Below, piece by piece: positions 22,935-34,554 of a stretch of DNA of 64,000 nucleotides. The translations under genes and the position numbers were made by a program. Position 1 is the stretch's first letter; every line of letters begins with the position of its first letter. The notes under the pieces are model-generated. The model was not told the origin of the DNA. It saw only the letters and a program-made list of their open reading frames with translations, and ran no database searches. Source of the stretch: Monoplex corrugatus (taxonomy: Eukaryota; Mollusca; Gastropoda; Littorinimorpha; Ranellidae); assembly GCA_030674185.1 (NCBI GenBank), contig CM060312.1, forward strand, positions 4,533,740 to 4,597,739, in the 5' to 3' direction.

Positions 22935-24125
22935 ATATTTAGAAAATGGCATTGTCTAAGCACCAAGTTGAAAATTTAAGCAGGCTTTTCTGCAATTCAT
23001 GATTGATGTAACTGACGCTAGCTCCCCCAGTGTAAAGAGCTGACTCATTGACAAACATATCATATGCTTTCATCAGGAGATGAGATCCATAATGGGAAAT
23101 CATTGATAAAAATGTTAACCCTTTGACGTCTGCATCCTGTCCACCAGTATCCTGCATTGTCAGCCTTGCTAGCAAAGCAGAAAGTTATCCTTTGACTTCC
23201 TCACCCTATCTATCTGTGCCCTGCAGGAAGTTGGTGGTTAGGGAGGGTGAAGGAGTCAAAGGATTAAGTTTTTGCAGCTGGTGGATAGGGTTAAAAAATG
23301 TGGGGCGTGTATACAGATCCTTGTGGACACCTATTTTGATCATCCTTTTTGATGAAAAAGTCGTATTCATTAAGAATTTTTTTCTTTCTTTCAAACATGA
23401 ATTGAAGACATAAAATAGTTTTTCAACTATTTGATACACACAGAGGTTGTTAAGAAGTGTTTCATGGTCAACAAGATCAAAAGCTTTTTTTGTTTTTGTT
23501 TGTTTAGATCTGAGTATTACACCAGTAAGCTTTAGATTGTTAAGAGATGACAATAATCTGTCAGAGAGATAAAGTGAATGCCATCTGACACTGACAGGAG
23601 CGTTGGTGTCTAGGTTTGTCAGAACAATGTGATTTCAGCTTTGAACGTTCATTGTGACGTCTGTTGTTTTAATTGTGTTTTTCAAGGTTTTTGCTCTGGA
23701 TAAGACATGATGATTAACTTTTTTTGCTATGAATAAGTTTCTGGAATGTTGATGTCTAGAAAATGACCTATTTGTTAAAAAATGTTTATAGCTTTTCATA
23801 TGTTTGAAGTGTCAAATTATAAATGTTATGATAGTAGTTCTTTTCTTCTTGACAGATTAAGTATTTAGCTTGTTTTCTTGTTGCGTAAATGCAGGATGAT
23901 TCGTTTTTCTCTTTTTAATCCAGTCCCTTATGTTAATGGCTGTGTGAATATGGATATTGAACCATGGCGGTAAGGGCATGTTTTATACTTTATGTTTGTT
24001 TGTTAAAAGAAGTGCATGTTTGTCATAAACATCTGAAAACAAATTGTAAAAATGTGTCACTGCTAAGTCTGGGTCATCAGAATTGTAAATTTTATCAAAG
24101 CGAAATGATGATAGATATAACTGGC
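22935..24125 (-). mobile_element. Degenerate LINE: linker and reverse transcriptase fragment
   Basis: On the minus strand, from right to left: a linker-like part with N-S-D-D-P-D-L-A and P-P-W-F-N (23956-23970); a reverse-transcriptase core piece with K-A-F-D-L-V-D-H-E-T-L-L (about 23460-23500) and a degraded G-V-P-Q-G-S region (G-V-H-K-D-L); then I-N-D-F-P-L-W and, after a frameshift, S-A-L-Y-T-G-G next to where the Y-A-D-D catalytic motif should be (here F-V-N-E-S). The catalytic Asp pair is lost, so the copy is dead. A palindromic TTAA element interrupts it at 23115-23294. Confidence 0.8.
23115..23294. mobile_element. TTAA palindromic MITE (family B), nested copies in a LINE
   Basis: Bounded by TTAA at 23115-23118 and 23291-23294. 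The left end reads TTAACCCTTTGACGTC. An inner copy runs from CCTTTGACTTCC (about 23189) to GGAGTCAAAGGATTAA (ending 23267). Removing the insertion and one TTAA restores an open LINE frame (T-F-F-N-I-F-I-N-D-F) on the minus strand, direct evidence of a TTAA target-site duplication. CCC-type termini and TTAA targets are typical of piggyBac-superfamily elements; the superfamily call is inference. Confidence 0.75.
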
Positions 24126-24129
24126 TATT

Positions 24130-25240
24130 ACTAGTATGATATGAACATTTTATCAAAGCAGAGATATAACTAGCTATTACTAGTATATTACCAGCTAGCT
24201 ATGACGGGTATATGACCTAGGTAGTCATAACTGGTGTATGACCTATCTAGTTATATAACTGGTATATGACCTAGCTAGTTAAAACTGGTATATGACAGTT
24301 ATAACTGGTATGATCTATCTAGTTATAACTGGTATATGACAGTCATAACTGGTACATGGCCTGCATAGTTATGACTGCTGCTGTGTGACCTAGTCAAAAC
24401 TCGTATGACCCAGGTAGTTTTTACTGGTATGTGACCAAGCTAGCTATACTTGGTATATGACCTGGCTAGCTATAACTTGTATGACCTAGTCATAACTTGT
24501 ATATGACCTAGCTAATTATAACTATATGACCTAGCTAATTATAACTGGTATATGACCTAGCTAATTATAACTGATATATGACCTTGCTAATTATAACTGG
24601 TACATGACCTAGGTAGTTATAACTGGTATATGACCTAATTATAACTGGCATATGACCTAGGTAGTTATAACTGGTATATGACCTAGTCATAACTGGTACA
24701 TGACCTAGGTAGTTATAACTGGTATATGACCTAGGTAATTATAACTGGTATATGACCTAGGTAGTTATAACTGGTACATGACCTAGGTAATTATAACTGG
24801 TATATGACCTAGGTAGTTATAACTGGTACATGACCTAGGTAGTTATAACTGGTACATGACCTAGGTAGTTGTAACTGGTATATGACCTAGTCATAACTGG
24901 TATATGACCTAGGTAGTTATAACTGGTATATGACCTAGATAGTTATAACTGGTATATGACTACTAGTTATAACTGGTATATGACCTAGCTAGTTATACTA
25001 TAGCTGGTATATGACCTAATTATAACTGGTATATGACTAGGTAGGTATAACTGATGTGTGACCTAGTTAAGTTGAAAGTAGTATATGATCTAGCTGATTG
25101 TAACTGGTACATGACCAAGCCAGATTTAACTAGTGTCTTACCTAGCTAGCTATAACTAGTATCTAGCTGTAATCAGTATGTCCTAGTTAGCTATAACTAG
25201 TACATGACCTAGTTGGCTATATCCAATACATAATTAGCTG
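24130..25240. repeat. Irregular minisatellite, about 22-27 bp units
   Basis: Units of ATAACTGGTATATGACCTAG plus GTAGTT or CTAATT, with many deletions and substitutions. It merges on the right into the 58 bp higher-order array, whose unit is made from two diverged versions of the same motif. Confidence 0.93.
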
Positions 25241-26995
25241 TAACCAGTATGTACCCTAGTTAGCTATAACCAGTACATGACCTAGTTCACTGTAACTAGC
25301 AGGCCTCTATGTCCTAGTCAGCTATAACCAGTACATGACCTAGTTCACTGTAACTAGCAGGCCTCTGTCCTATTTAGCTATAACCAGTACATGACCTAGT
25401 TCACTGTAACTAGCAGGCCTCTATGTCCTAGTTAGCTATAACCAGTACATGACCTAGTTCACTGTAACTAGCAGGCCTCTATGTCCTAGTTAGCTATAAC
25501 CAGTACATGACCTAGTTCACTGTAACTAGCAGGCCTCTATGTCCTAGTTAGCTATAACCAGTACATGACCTAGTTCACTGTAACTAGCAGGCCTCTATGT
25601 CCTAGTTAGCTATAACCAGTACATGACCTAGTTCACTGTAACTAGCAGGCCTCTATGTCCTAGTTAGCTATAACCAGTACATGACCTAGTTCACTGTAAC
25701 TAGCAGGCCTCTATGTCCTAGTTAGCTATAACCAGTACATGACCTAGTTCACTGTAACTAGCAGGCCTCTATGTCCTAGTTAGCTATAACCAGTACATGA
25801 CCTAGTTCACTGTAACTAGCAGGCCTCTATGTCCTAGTTAGCTATAACCAGTACATGACCTAGTTCACTGTAACTAGCAGGCCTCTATGTCCTAGTTAGC
25901 TATAACCAGTACATGACCTAGTTCACTGTAACTAGCAGGCCTCTATGTCCTAGTCAGCTATAACCAGTACATGACCTAGTTCACTGTAACTAGCAGGCCT
26001 CTATGTCCTAGTTAGCTATAACCAGTACATGACCTAGTTCACTGTAACTAGCAGGCCTCTATGTCCTAGTTAGCTATAACCAGTACATGATCTAGTTCAC
26101 TGTAACTAGCAGGCCTCTATGTCCTAGTTAGCTATAACCAGTACATGACCTAGTTCACTGTAACTAGCAGGCCTCTATGTCCTAGTTAGCTATAACCAGT
26201 ACATGACCTAGTTCACTGTAACTAGCAGGCCTCTATGTCCTAGTTAGCTATAACCAGTACATGACCTAGTTCACTGTAACTAGCAGGCCTCTGTCCTAGT
26301 TAGCTATAACCAGTACATGACCTAGTTCACTAACTAGCAGGCCTCTATGTCCTAGTTAGCTATAACCAGTACATGACCTATTCACTGTAACTAGCAGGCC
26401 TCTATGTCCTAGTCAGCTATAACCAGTACATGACCTAGTTCACTGTAACTAGCAGGCCTCTGTCCTAGTTAGCTATAACCAGTACATGACCTAGTTCACT
26501 GTAACTAGCAGGCCTCTATGTCCTAGTCAGCTATAACCAGTACATGACCTAGTTCACTGTAACTAGCAGGCCTCTATGTCCTAGTTAGCTATAACCAGTA
26601 CATGACCTAGTTCACTGTAACTAGCAGGCCTCTATGTCCTAGTTAGCTATAACCAGTACATGACCTAGTTCACTGTAACTAGCAGGCCTCTATGTCCTAG
26701 TTAGCTATAACCAGTACATGACCTAGTTCACTGTAACTAGCAGGCCTCTATGTCCTAGTTAGCTATAACCAGTACATGACCTAGTTCACTGTAACTAGCA
26801 GGCCTCTATGTCCTAGTTAGCTATAACCAGTACATGACCTAGTTCACTGTAACTAGCAGGCCTCTATGTCCTAGTCAGCTATAACCAGTACATGACTTAA
26901 CTATGCCAGATATGATTAGTAGGCTACATGACCTAGTTAGCTATAACTAGTACATGACCTAGCTAGGTATAACTAGTACATGACATCTGAACATG
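25240..26995. repeat. Higher-order minisatellite, 58 bp unit, about 28 copies
   Basis: Unit: GTCCTAGTTAGCTATAACC / AGTACATGACCTAGTTCAC / TGTAACTAGCAGGCCTCTAT. Copies are highly alike, with TTAGCT/TCAGCT variants and a few 3-4 base deletions. Degenerate monomers flank it on both sides (25080-25240 and 26895-26990). Confidence 0.97.
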
Positions 26996-27204
26996 AATAT
27001 TGTCAGGTCTACAGTGACCTATGGCTTGCTATAGAATCAGTACAAACCCAGTGTTGTCCTTTTTGGCTGCCTGTAGTACAACATCAATGACAGTATGAAG
27101 GGAAGTATGGTTGTATTATGTTGGCAATACCTGTATAATACATCTAATTATTGTTCAGTTTCTGTCTTCTTCTTAGTGTGTGTTAGTTTTTTGTTTTGTT
27201 TTTT

Positions 27205-27272
27205 CACATCTGGTCAACAGTTTGAGGTTTCAGTTTTTACATTGTTGTGAAGTTGAAGTAGTGAAGTTATCT
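27205..27272 (+). repeat. Unamplified relative of the 37 bp minisatellite
   Basis: Contains CAACAGTTTGAGGTTTCAG then TTGTTGTGAAGTTGAAGTAG then TGAAGTTATCTT. This aligns with the left flank plus first unit of the array at 21276. Confidence 0.6.
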
Positions 27273-28235
27273 TGGTGCCAGTTTATCTTTCATGTCTTAT
27301 GGAATTTTGGTTTATTCCATGTTTTATTTGAACTGACTGTCATGACTGTTGTAAATAATATTTGATATGTAGGTGAAATAGATCAGTGTTGACACAGGCT
27401 TCCTGTGAGAATGTATGCCACTCCATGAGATTGTTCAAACTTCTAAAGCAAAATAACAATAAAAAATACCCTCCCCCACCCCCACCCCCCAAAAAAAACA
27501 AAAAAAAACAAAAAAACAACCCCCTCCTAAAAAAAAAACCCAACAACAAAAACAACCCCCCCCCACACATGAAAGAGTAAAAAAGTGTTTCATGTGTTCA
27601 TTTTTACTTGAATGTCACCAGACTAATTGGTTCAGAGCACCAGAGTATAGTTGACCAAAAAACAAAAACAAAAAATTACAACTACAACAAGAACAACAAC
27701 AAAACCACAACATTGACCAGAAGACAGCTTGCAACATCGTAGTGAATTAACAGTGCCAGAGTTAGGTTGACCAAATTCCCCATGGGGATGCTGGGAGCTC
27801 TTTCTGCATAAATAGTATCCCCTCCTTCTGGAAATTCTGTGCTAGAAATTTCCTCTTTTCTGTCACTCTCATCTGTTTCCGCCTTGTTCCTTTGCTTTGT
27901 CATTTCTTCCTATCATTTTCTGCCTTGCTGGTCCATTCACCTGTATGTGTTCGATAAAGTCTTACGTTTTCTTAGGATTGATAATTGGGTACACGTATTA
28001 AGTGCATTTTTGGCTTTAGGGAGGTGAGATATGCAGAAGCGATTTGAGGTAATTTATAGCCGTTTTTATGTACATTTTGGCGTCCTTAGGTATGCTTTAA
28101 TTTGTATTCAGGTGTGTTTTTTAAATCCCCTGAACGATAAATTGGATGCCGGGGGCATATCCTTAGATTATGTTCGTGAAACCATTGATATGTGTATTTA
28201 ATTTTCTTTTCTTTTTTCCTGTTGAAGTTTTGTAT
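27273..28235. other. Intergenic with low-complexity A/C tract
   Basis: Contains an A/C-rich tract at 27466-27570 with runs of C and A. A 24-base segment at about 27714 (GACCAGAAGACAGCTTGCAA) recurs at about 28318. No gene recognised. Confidence 0.5.
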
Positions 28236-28302
28236 GTTTTGAAGTGGTTATAGCCCTGATATGGCTTTATGCAGTCAGCTGGGCTTTAAACAACAATAAC
28301 AG
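28236..28302 (+). mobile_element. Possible retroposon 3' end
   Basis: Reads TATAGCCCTGATATGGC then CAGTCAGCTGGGCTTTAAAC then AACAATAACAG. This is the style of a LINE/SINE 3' terminus ending in a short A-rich repeat. The 5' part cannot be delimited. Confidence 0.35.
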
Positions 28303-28413
28303 TAAGTTGACCAGAAGACAGCTTGCAACACCACAGGATCAGTCAAACATAGACGCTCGTTACATAAGGCAGGGCAGATGGAAAACAGCTCACCGTGCCC
28401 CGTATCTCTGGTT

Positions 28414-28482
28414 TTAACCTTTCACTCCCTCATCCTAACCACCAGCTTCTCAGGAAGCAGTAGAGAATGAAAGTGTGAAACA
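28414..28482. mobile_element. TTAA MITE family B, degenerate copy
   Basis: TTTTAACCTTTCACTCCC then CCACCAGCTTCTCAGGAAGC then GAAAGTGTGAAA: the palindromic layout of the family with decayed arms. Confidence 0.6.
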
Positions 28483-28669
28483 TTCCTGTTCACACACCCC
28501 CACCCCCATCCCAAAAAGAGTGTCCTGTCCTGTCTCCTGTCATCACATAGTGCATATCGTTGACAGCAGATGGACCATGTAGGTTTGCTTTTTAGTCTGC
28601 CAAAGTTGTAGTGAAGAAAGATGGTAGATTGTGTAATGTGGTTGTTTTTTTTATCAACATGTATGAAAA

Positions 28670-29105
28670 ATGTGAGACGGAAAGACAAGTGTTTACAGTT
28701 AGTGCGTGAGAAATTGCAGTGCTGTTCTATTTTATCCATAAACACAAATTTAATGTCTAGCGTTTGTGACACTGACAGAGTTGACTGAAAGACAAGTTTA
28801 TATAGTTAAGTGCACACTGAATTGCCATTTCTGTTACATTTTGCCCATAAATTCAAATTTAATGTCTGACGTTTCTGTAGTTAAGTGCACATTGAATTGC
28901 CATTTTTGTTACATTTTGCCCATAAATTCACATTTAATGTCGGACGTTTCTGTAGTTAAGTGCACATTGAATTGCCATTTCTGTTACATTTTGTCCATAA
29001 ATTCACATTTAATGTTTGAAGTGTCCATAATTAAATGCACATTGAATTGCCATTCTGTTACATTTTGCCCATAAATTCACATTTAATGTCTGGCATTTGT
29101 GACAA
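28670..29105. repeat. Minisatellite, 75 bp unit, about 5 copies
   Basis: Units with GTGCACATTGAATTGCC / CATTTTGCCCATAAATTCAC / ATTTAATGTCTGACGTTT. The first unit (28670-28775) is most diverged. A multiple-of-three unit explains the ORF here. Confidence 0.92.
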
Positions 29106-29224
29106 GTCAGTTTATTTTTAGCGTTTATGAAAGGCAAGTGTTAGTTAACAAGCATGTATAAACAACAAGTGGAAGAGTTTATATTGCTTAGGGAAGTGCA
29201 TCTTGGGCCAGTCACGTTTTTTGC

Positions 29225-29630
29225 ATCATTGGTCCAGTGATGGTATGGCCCATTCTTCAGTGCTATGACAGGATGTCCCATTCTTCAATGCTATGACAGA
29301 ATGTCCCATTCTTAAATGCTCTATGTCCCATTCACTTCTAAGACAGAATGTCCCATTCTTCAGTGCTGTGACAGTATGTCTCATTCTTAAATGCTATGAC
29401 AGTATGTCCCATTCTTCCATTGAGTGCTATGACAGTATGCCCCATTCTTTCATGCTGTGATAGTATGGCCCATTCTTCCATGCTATGACAGTATGGCCCA
29501 TTCGGTGCTGTGATAGTATGACCCATTCTTCAGTACATGTACTATGACAGTATGGCCCGTTCTGAATCCCATGACATTACGCTGCATTCTTCATTGCTAT
29601 GACTGTATGTCCCATTTTTCTGCACACTTG
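29225..29630. repeat. Degenerate minisatellite, about 30-34 bp
   Basis: Repeats of GTATGGCCCATTCTTCA(G/A)TGCTATGACA with many indels, around a dozen units. Confidence 0.9.
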
Positions 29631-29816
29631 GTTAGTGTCACAGAGGAAGAAAGTATAATGTGCTGGTGTTGATTCCTTTATAATTGGGCTGACTTGACAT
29701 CAGGTGATGTGTGGAGATGATCGTCATGCTTAGTGCAGTAGTTGTGGTCAGAGAGAGAAGAACCTCCTGTACTCTTTATTGGGAGGATCTGTTGCCATTA
29801 AACTGTACAGTGAACA

Positions 29817-29854
<38 letters not shown>
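29817..29854. repeat. (GT)n microsatellite
   Basis: About 17 GT dinucleotides. Confidence 0.95.
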
Positions 29855-29857
<3 letters not shown>

Positions 29858-29924
29858 GGTGTATACTGTGAGTGGAATGATTTCTGTATGCGATCCTTGA
29901 CTTGCTATCGTTGTCATTGCCCAC

Positions 29925-30255
29925 AAGGTGTTCCTCAGTCGGTCGCCACTCATGTCCATACAAGTGGAATGGTCTTCCCCCCCCCCCCGTCTGTTCTACA
30001 ATCACATGCTCTCTATCTTCCTTCAAGCATAGCTTGAAGACATACCTTTTTGTCCAGCAGTGATTCCCCCCTCTCTATGCCCACTATAATGCCCCTCTAT
30101 CCAAACCCTCACAGTTTGTATTTTGTGCGCTGGATTTTTGGTCGTTGTTGGATGATTGCTTTGGTGACTGATGAGAATGTGCGCTTTGGTTTGATTTGTG
30201 TAAAAAGATAAGGCACCTCAAAAATATCTCAATGATTATTATTATTAGTATTAGT
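29925..30255 (+). mobile_element. LINE 3' end with ATT tail
   Basis: Carries W-N-G-L-P and, in a second frame after a poly-C run at 29979-29988, S-S-F-K-H-S-L-K-T-Y-L-F. This is the C-terminal signature (W-N-x-L-P ... S-F-K-x-x-L-K-T-x-L-F) of many CR1/L2/RTE-type LINEs. It is followed by about 200 bp of 3' UTR and ends in GATTATTATTATTAG. It is 5'-truncated and frameshifted. Confidence 0.7.
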
Positions 30256-30274
30256 GGACAGTCTGACACATGAC

Positions 30275-31085
30275 AGCCTTGCTTACCATGATTAATTGAT
30301 CACCAAGTATGTGCAATCTATTGCTTTCTTCTGGAGCCACAAAGCCTTGCTTACCATGATTAATTGATCAAGTATGTGCAATCTATTGCTTTCTTCTGGA
30401 GCCACAAAGCCTTGCTTACCATGATTAATTGATCACCAAGTATGTGCAATCTATTGCTTTCTTCTGGAGCCACAAAGCCTTGCTTACCATGATTAATTGA
30501 TCAAGTATGTGCAATCTATTGCTTTCTTCTGGAGCCACAAAGCCTTGCTTACCATGATTAATTGATCACCAAGTTTGTGCAATCTATTGCTTTCTTCTGG
30601 AGCCACAAAGCCTTGCTTACCATGATTAATTGATCACCAAGTATGTGCAATCTATTGCTTTCTTCTGGAGCCACAAAGCCTTGCTTACCATGATTAATTG
30701 ATCACCAAGTATGTGCAATCTATTGCTTTCTTCTGGAGCCACAAAGCCTTGCTTACCATGATTAATTGATCACCAAGTTTGTGCAATCTATTGCTTTCTT
30801 CTGGAGCCACAAAGCCTTGCTTACCATGATTAATTGATCACCAAGTTTGTGCAATCTATTGCTTTCTTCTGGAGCCACAAAGCCTTGCTTACCATGATTA
30901 ATTGATCACCAAGTTTGTGCAATCTATTGCTTTCTTCTGGAGCCACAAAGCCTTGCTTACCATGATTAATTGATCACCAAGTATGTGCAATCTATTGCTT
31001 TCTTCTGGAGCCACAAAGCCTTGCTTACCATGATTAATTGATCACCAAGTTTGTGCAATCTATTGCTTTCTTCTGGAGCCACAAA
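30275..31085. repeat. Minisatellite, 68/64 bp unit, about 12 copies
   Basis: Unit: CACAAAGCCTTGCTTACCATG / ATTAATTGATCACCAAGT / GCAATCTATTGCTTTCTTC with TGGAGC. Two units lack CACC. It starts only about 20 bp after the LINE 3' tail. Confidence 0.97.
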
Positions 31086-31104
31086 AGTACAGCTGAATGG
31101 TTCG

Positions 31105-33455
31105 CCTAATGTTAGGCTGTGTGACTGTCCCTGTCTTTGTTTGGCAGTGTGACTGTCCCTGTCTTTGTTTGGCTGTGTGACTGGTCCTGTCTTTGTTAGG
31201 CTGTGTGACTGTTCCTGTCTTTGTTAGGCTGTGTGACTGTCCCTGTCTTTGTTTGGCTGTGACTGTCCCTGTCTTTGTTTGGCAGTGTGACTGTCCCTGT
31301 CTTTGTTTGGCAGTGTGACTGTCCCTGTCTTTGTTTGGCTGTGTGACTGGTCCTGTCTTTGTTAGGCTGTGTGACTGTCCCTGTCTTTGTTTGGCTGTGG
31401 ACTGTCCCTGTCTTTGTTTGGCAGTGTGACTGTCCCTTTGTTTGGCAGTGTGACTGTCCCTGTCTTTGTTAGGCTGTGTGACTGTCCCTGTCTTTGGCTG
31501 TGTGACTGGTCCTGTCTTTGTTAGGCTGTGTGATTGTCCCTGTCTTTGTTTGGCTGTGACTGGTCCTGTCTTTGTTAGGCTGTGTGACTGTTCCTGTCTT
31601 TGTTAGGCTGTGTGACTGTCCCTGTCTTTGTTAGGCTGTGTGACTGGTCCTGTCTTTGTTTGGCTGTGTGACTGGTCCTGTCTGATAGGCTGTGTGACTG
31701 TCCCTGTCTTTGTTAGGCTGTGACTGGTCCTGTCTTTGTTAGGCTGTGTGACTGTCCATGTCTTTGGCAGTGTGACTGTCCCTGTCTTTGACAGTGTGAC
31801 TGTCCCTGTCTTTGTTTGGCTGTGTGACTGTCCCTGTCTTTGTTTGGCTGTGTGACTGTCCCTGTCTTTGTTTGGCTGTGTGACTGGCCCTGTCTTTGTT
31901 AGGCTGTGACTGGCCATGTCTTTGTTAGGCTGTGTGACTGTCTGTCTTTGTTAGGCTGTGTGACTGTCCCTGTCTTAGGCTGTGTGACTGTCCCTGTCTG
32001 TTAGGCTGTGTGACTGGCCATGTCTTTGTTAGGCTGTGTGACTGGCCCTGTCTTTCTTAGGCTGTATGACTGGCCCTGTGACTGGCCATGTCTTTGTTAG
32101 GCTGTGTCCCTGTCTTTGTTAGGCTGTGTGACTGTCCCTGTCTTTGTTAGGCTGTGTGACTGCCCCTGTCTTTGTCAGGCTGTGTGACTGTCCCTGTCTT
32201 TGTTAGGCTGTGTGACTGGTCATGTCTTTGTTTGGCTGTGTGACTGGCCCTGTCTTTGTTAGGCTGTGACTGTCCATGTCTTTGTTAGGCTGTGTGACTG
32301 TCTCTGTCTTTGTTAGGCTGTGTGACTGTCCCTGTCTTAGGCTGTGTGACTGTCCCTGTCTGTTAGGCTGTGTGACTGTCCCTGTCTTTGTTAGGCTGTG
32401 TGACTGGCCCTGTCTTTGTTAGGCTGTGACTGGCCCTGTGACTGGCCATGTCTTTGTTAGGCTGTGTCCCTGTCTTTGTTAGGCTGTGTGACTGTCCTTG
32501 TCTTTGTTAGGCTGTGTGACTGTCCCTGTCTTTGTCAGGCTGTGTGACTGTCCCTGTCTTTGTTAGGCTGTGTGACTGGTCATGTCTTTGTTAGGCTGTG
32601 TGACTGTCCCTGTCTTTGTCAGGCTGTGTGACTGGTCATGTCTTTGTTAGGCTGTGTGACTGTCCCTGTCTTTGTTAGGCTGTCCCCGTCTTTGTTAGGC
32701 TGTCTTTGTTAGGGTGTGTGACTGTCTCTGTCTTTGTTAGGGTGTGTGACTGTCCATGTCTTTGTTAGGCTGTGTGACTGTCCTCTTGTTAGGCAGTGTG
32801 ACTGTCCATGTCGTCGTTAGGCTGTGACTGGTCATGTCTTTGTTAGGCTGTGACTGTCCCTGTCTGTTAGGCTGTGTGACTGTCCCAGTCTTTGTTAGGC
32901 TGTGTGACTGTCCCTGTCTTTGTTAGGCTGTATGACTGGCCCTGTCTTTGTTGGGCTGTGACTGGCCCTGTCTTTGTTAGGCTGTGTGACTGTCCATGTC
33001 TTTGTTAGACTGTGTGACTGTCCCTGTCTTTGTTAGGCTGTGTGACTGTCCCTGTCTTTGTTAGGGTGACTGTCTTTGTCAGGCTGTGTGACTGTCCATG
33101 TCTTTGTTAGGCTGTGTGATTGTCGATGTCTTTGTTAGGCTGTGTGACTGTCCATGTCTTTGTTAGGCTGTGTGACTGTCGATGTCTTTGTTAGGGTGAC
33201 TGTCGATGTCTTTGTTAGGCTGTGTGACTGTCCCTGTCTTTGTTAGGGTGACTGTCTTTGTCAGGTTGTGTGACTGGCCATGTCTTTGTTAGGCTGTGTG
33301 ACTGTCGATGTCTTTGTTAGGCTGTGTGACTGTCCATGTCTTTGTTAGGCTGTGTGACTGTCCATGTCTTTGTTAGGCTGTGTGACTGGCCATGTCTTTG
33401 TTAGGCCGTGTGACTGGCCATGTCTTTGTTCGGCTGTGTGACTGTCCAGTACCAC
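31105..33455. repeat. Minisatellite, 28 bp unit, about 85 copies
   Basis: Unit: GCTGTGTGACTGTCC then CTGTCTTTGTTAG, with CCTG/CATG/GATG variants and many partial units. Confidence 0.97.
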
Positions 33456-33510
33456 AAGTATGTGGTAGGCCTACTAGACCACAGCACTGATTTGGGATCT
33501 GTGTCTCTGT

Positions 33511-33550
33511 TTTAACAGTTGGTGGTTAAGGTATGGAGTCAAAGGATTAA
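33511..33550. mobile_element. TTAA MITE family B, right half
   Basis: AGTTGGTGGTTAAGG then TATGGAGTCAAAGGATTAA: the right arm of the family, with the left arm missing. Confidence 0.6.
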
Positions 33551-34032
33551 AAAGTCCTAACCAGATAATGTTGAAGCTGCAGATAGTTGTTTTGATGCAT
33601 TGTTCATAGTCTGCCTGCAGGCAAGGAATGGTGCTCAGATTCAGTGTTCATGTAGCTATTTGTGTGTGTTTCTTGTGGACAGTGAACTTGGTGGTACCTT
33701 TCCAGAACATGTACCGGGTTCTAAGAACTCCAGGTGTCCATTTTCCTCCCCTTCCACTGTGACCTGAATGCACGCGTCATCGATGTTCATGGACACTGAT
33801 CCATAATCCTTCAAGATTGCACTGCTAGTGTTTATTGTCTACTGGAAACAACTCACACAGACCAGCATTTGTAATCTGTCCACTATCACTGACAGACATA
33901 CTTGGTTAAAACTTTTTCCCACAGATTTCTTGCCATCAGCATGAATGGAAATATGACTCTTGGGAAAGCCTGTGTGACCCACACGAACTAATCAACAAAG
34001 TTTATATCGTGCCTCACAGAGAAACTTGAAAG

Positions 34033-34088
<56 letters not shown>

Positions 34089-34550
34089 GAGAGAGAGAGA
34101 GAGAGAGATGAATAGATATTAAGTGTGTGCTTGACAGAAAGACCAGAGAAAATTGACTTTTATATTTCATCACAAATTCCACTTTTATATTTCATCACAC
34201 TCTTGAGCATTTTCTCTTCAGATCAGAACTGGTACACCCCAAAGACAGAAGAACAGAAAATATGAATGTGAAGACTGGTAGTGAATAGGGCCTAATGGTG
34301 AAAATGCCACGATGATAGGCGCTCCTGTCACGGAGCATCCAAATATCAGAGGCCTCATGACAAAACTGCAACGGATTAAGGTACCAGTCTAATGGAAAAC
34401 CATCGAAATTGTGGCATCTGAAACTGCACATCAAGACCAAGAAGAAGAAGAAGAAGAAGAAAAAAGGCAAATCGGTCTTCATCACATCTGTCCTGAACTG
34501 CTTATAATGATGAAAGGTCTTCACAACAAGTGGTCATTCAACTGCTAAAG
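33551..34550. other. Intergenic with GT/GA microsatellite and AAG tract
   Basis: GT repeats at 34036-34086 and GA repeats at 34090-34108. A segment at 34215-34465 ends in (AAG)n plus A (34440-34465), which could be the 3' tail of a retroposed element; no coding piece is seen. Confidence 0.45.
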
Positions 34551-34554
34551 GTTG

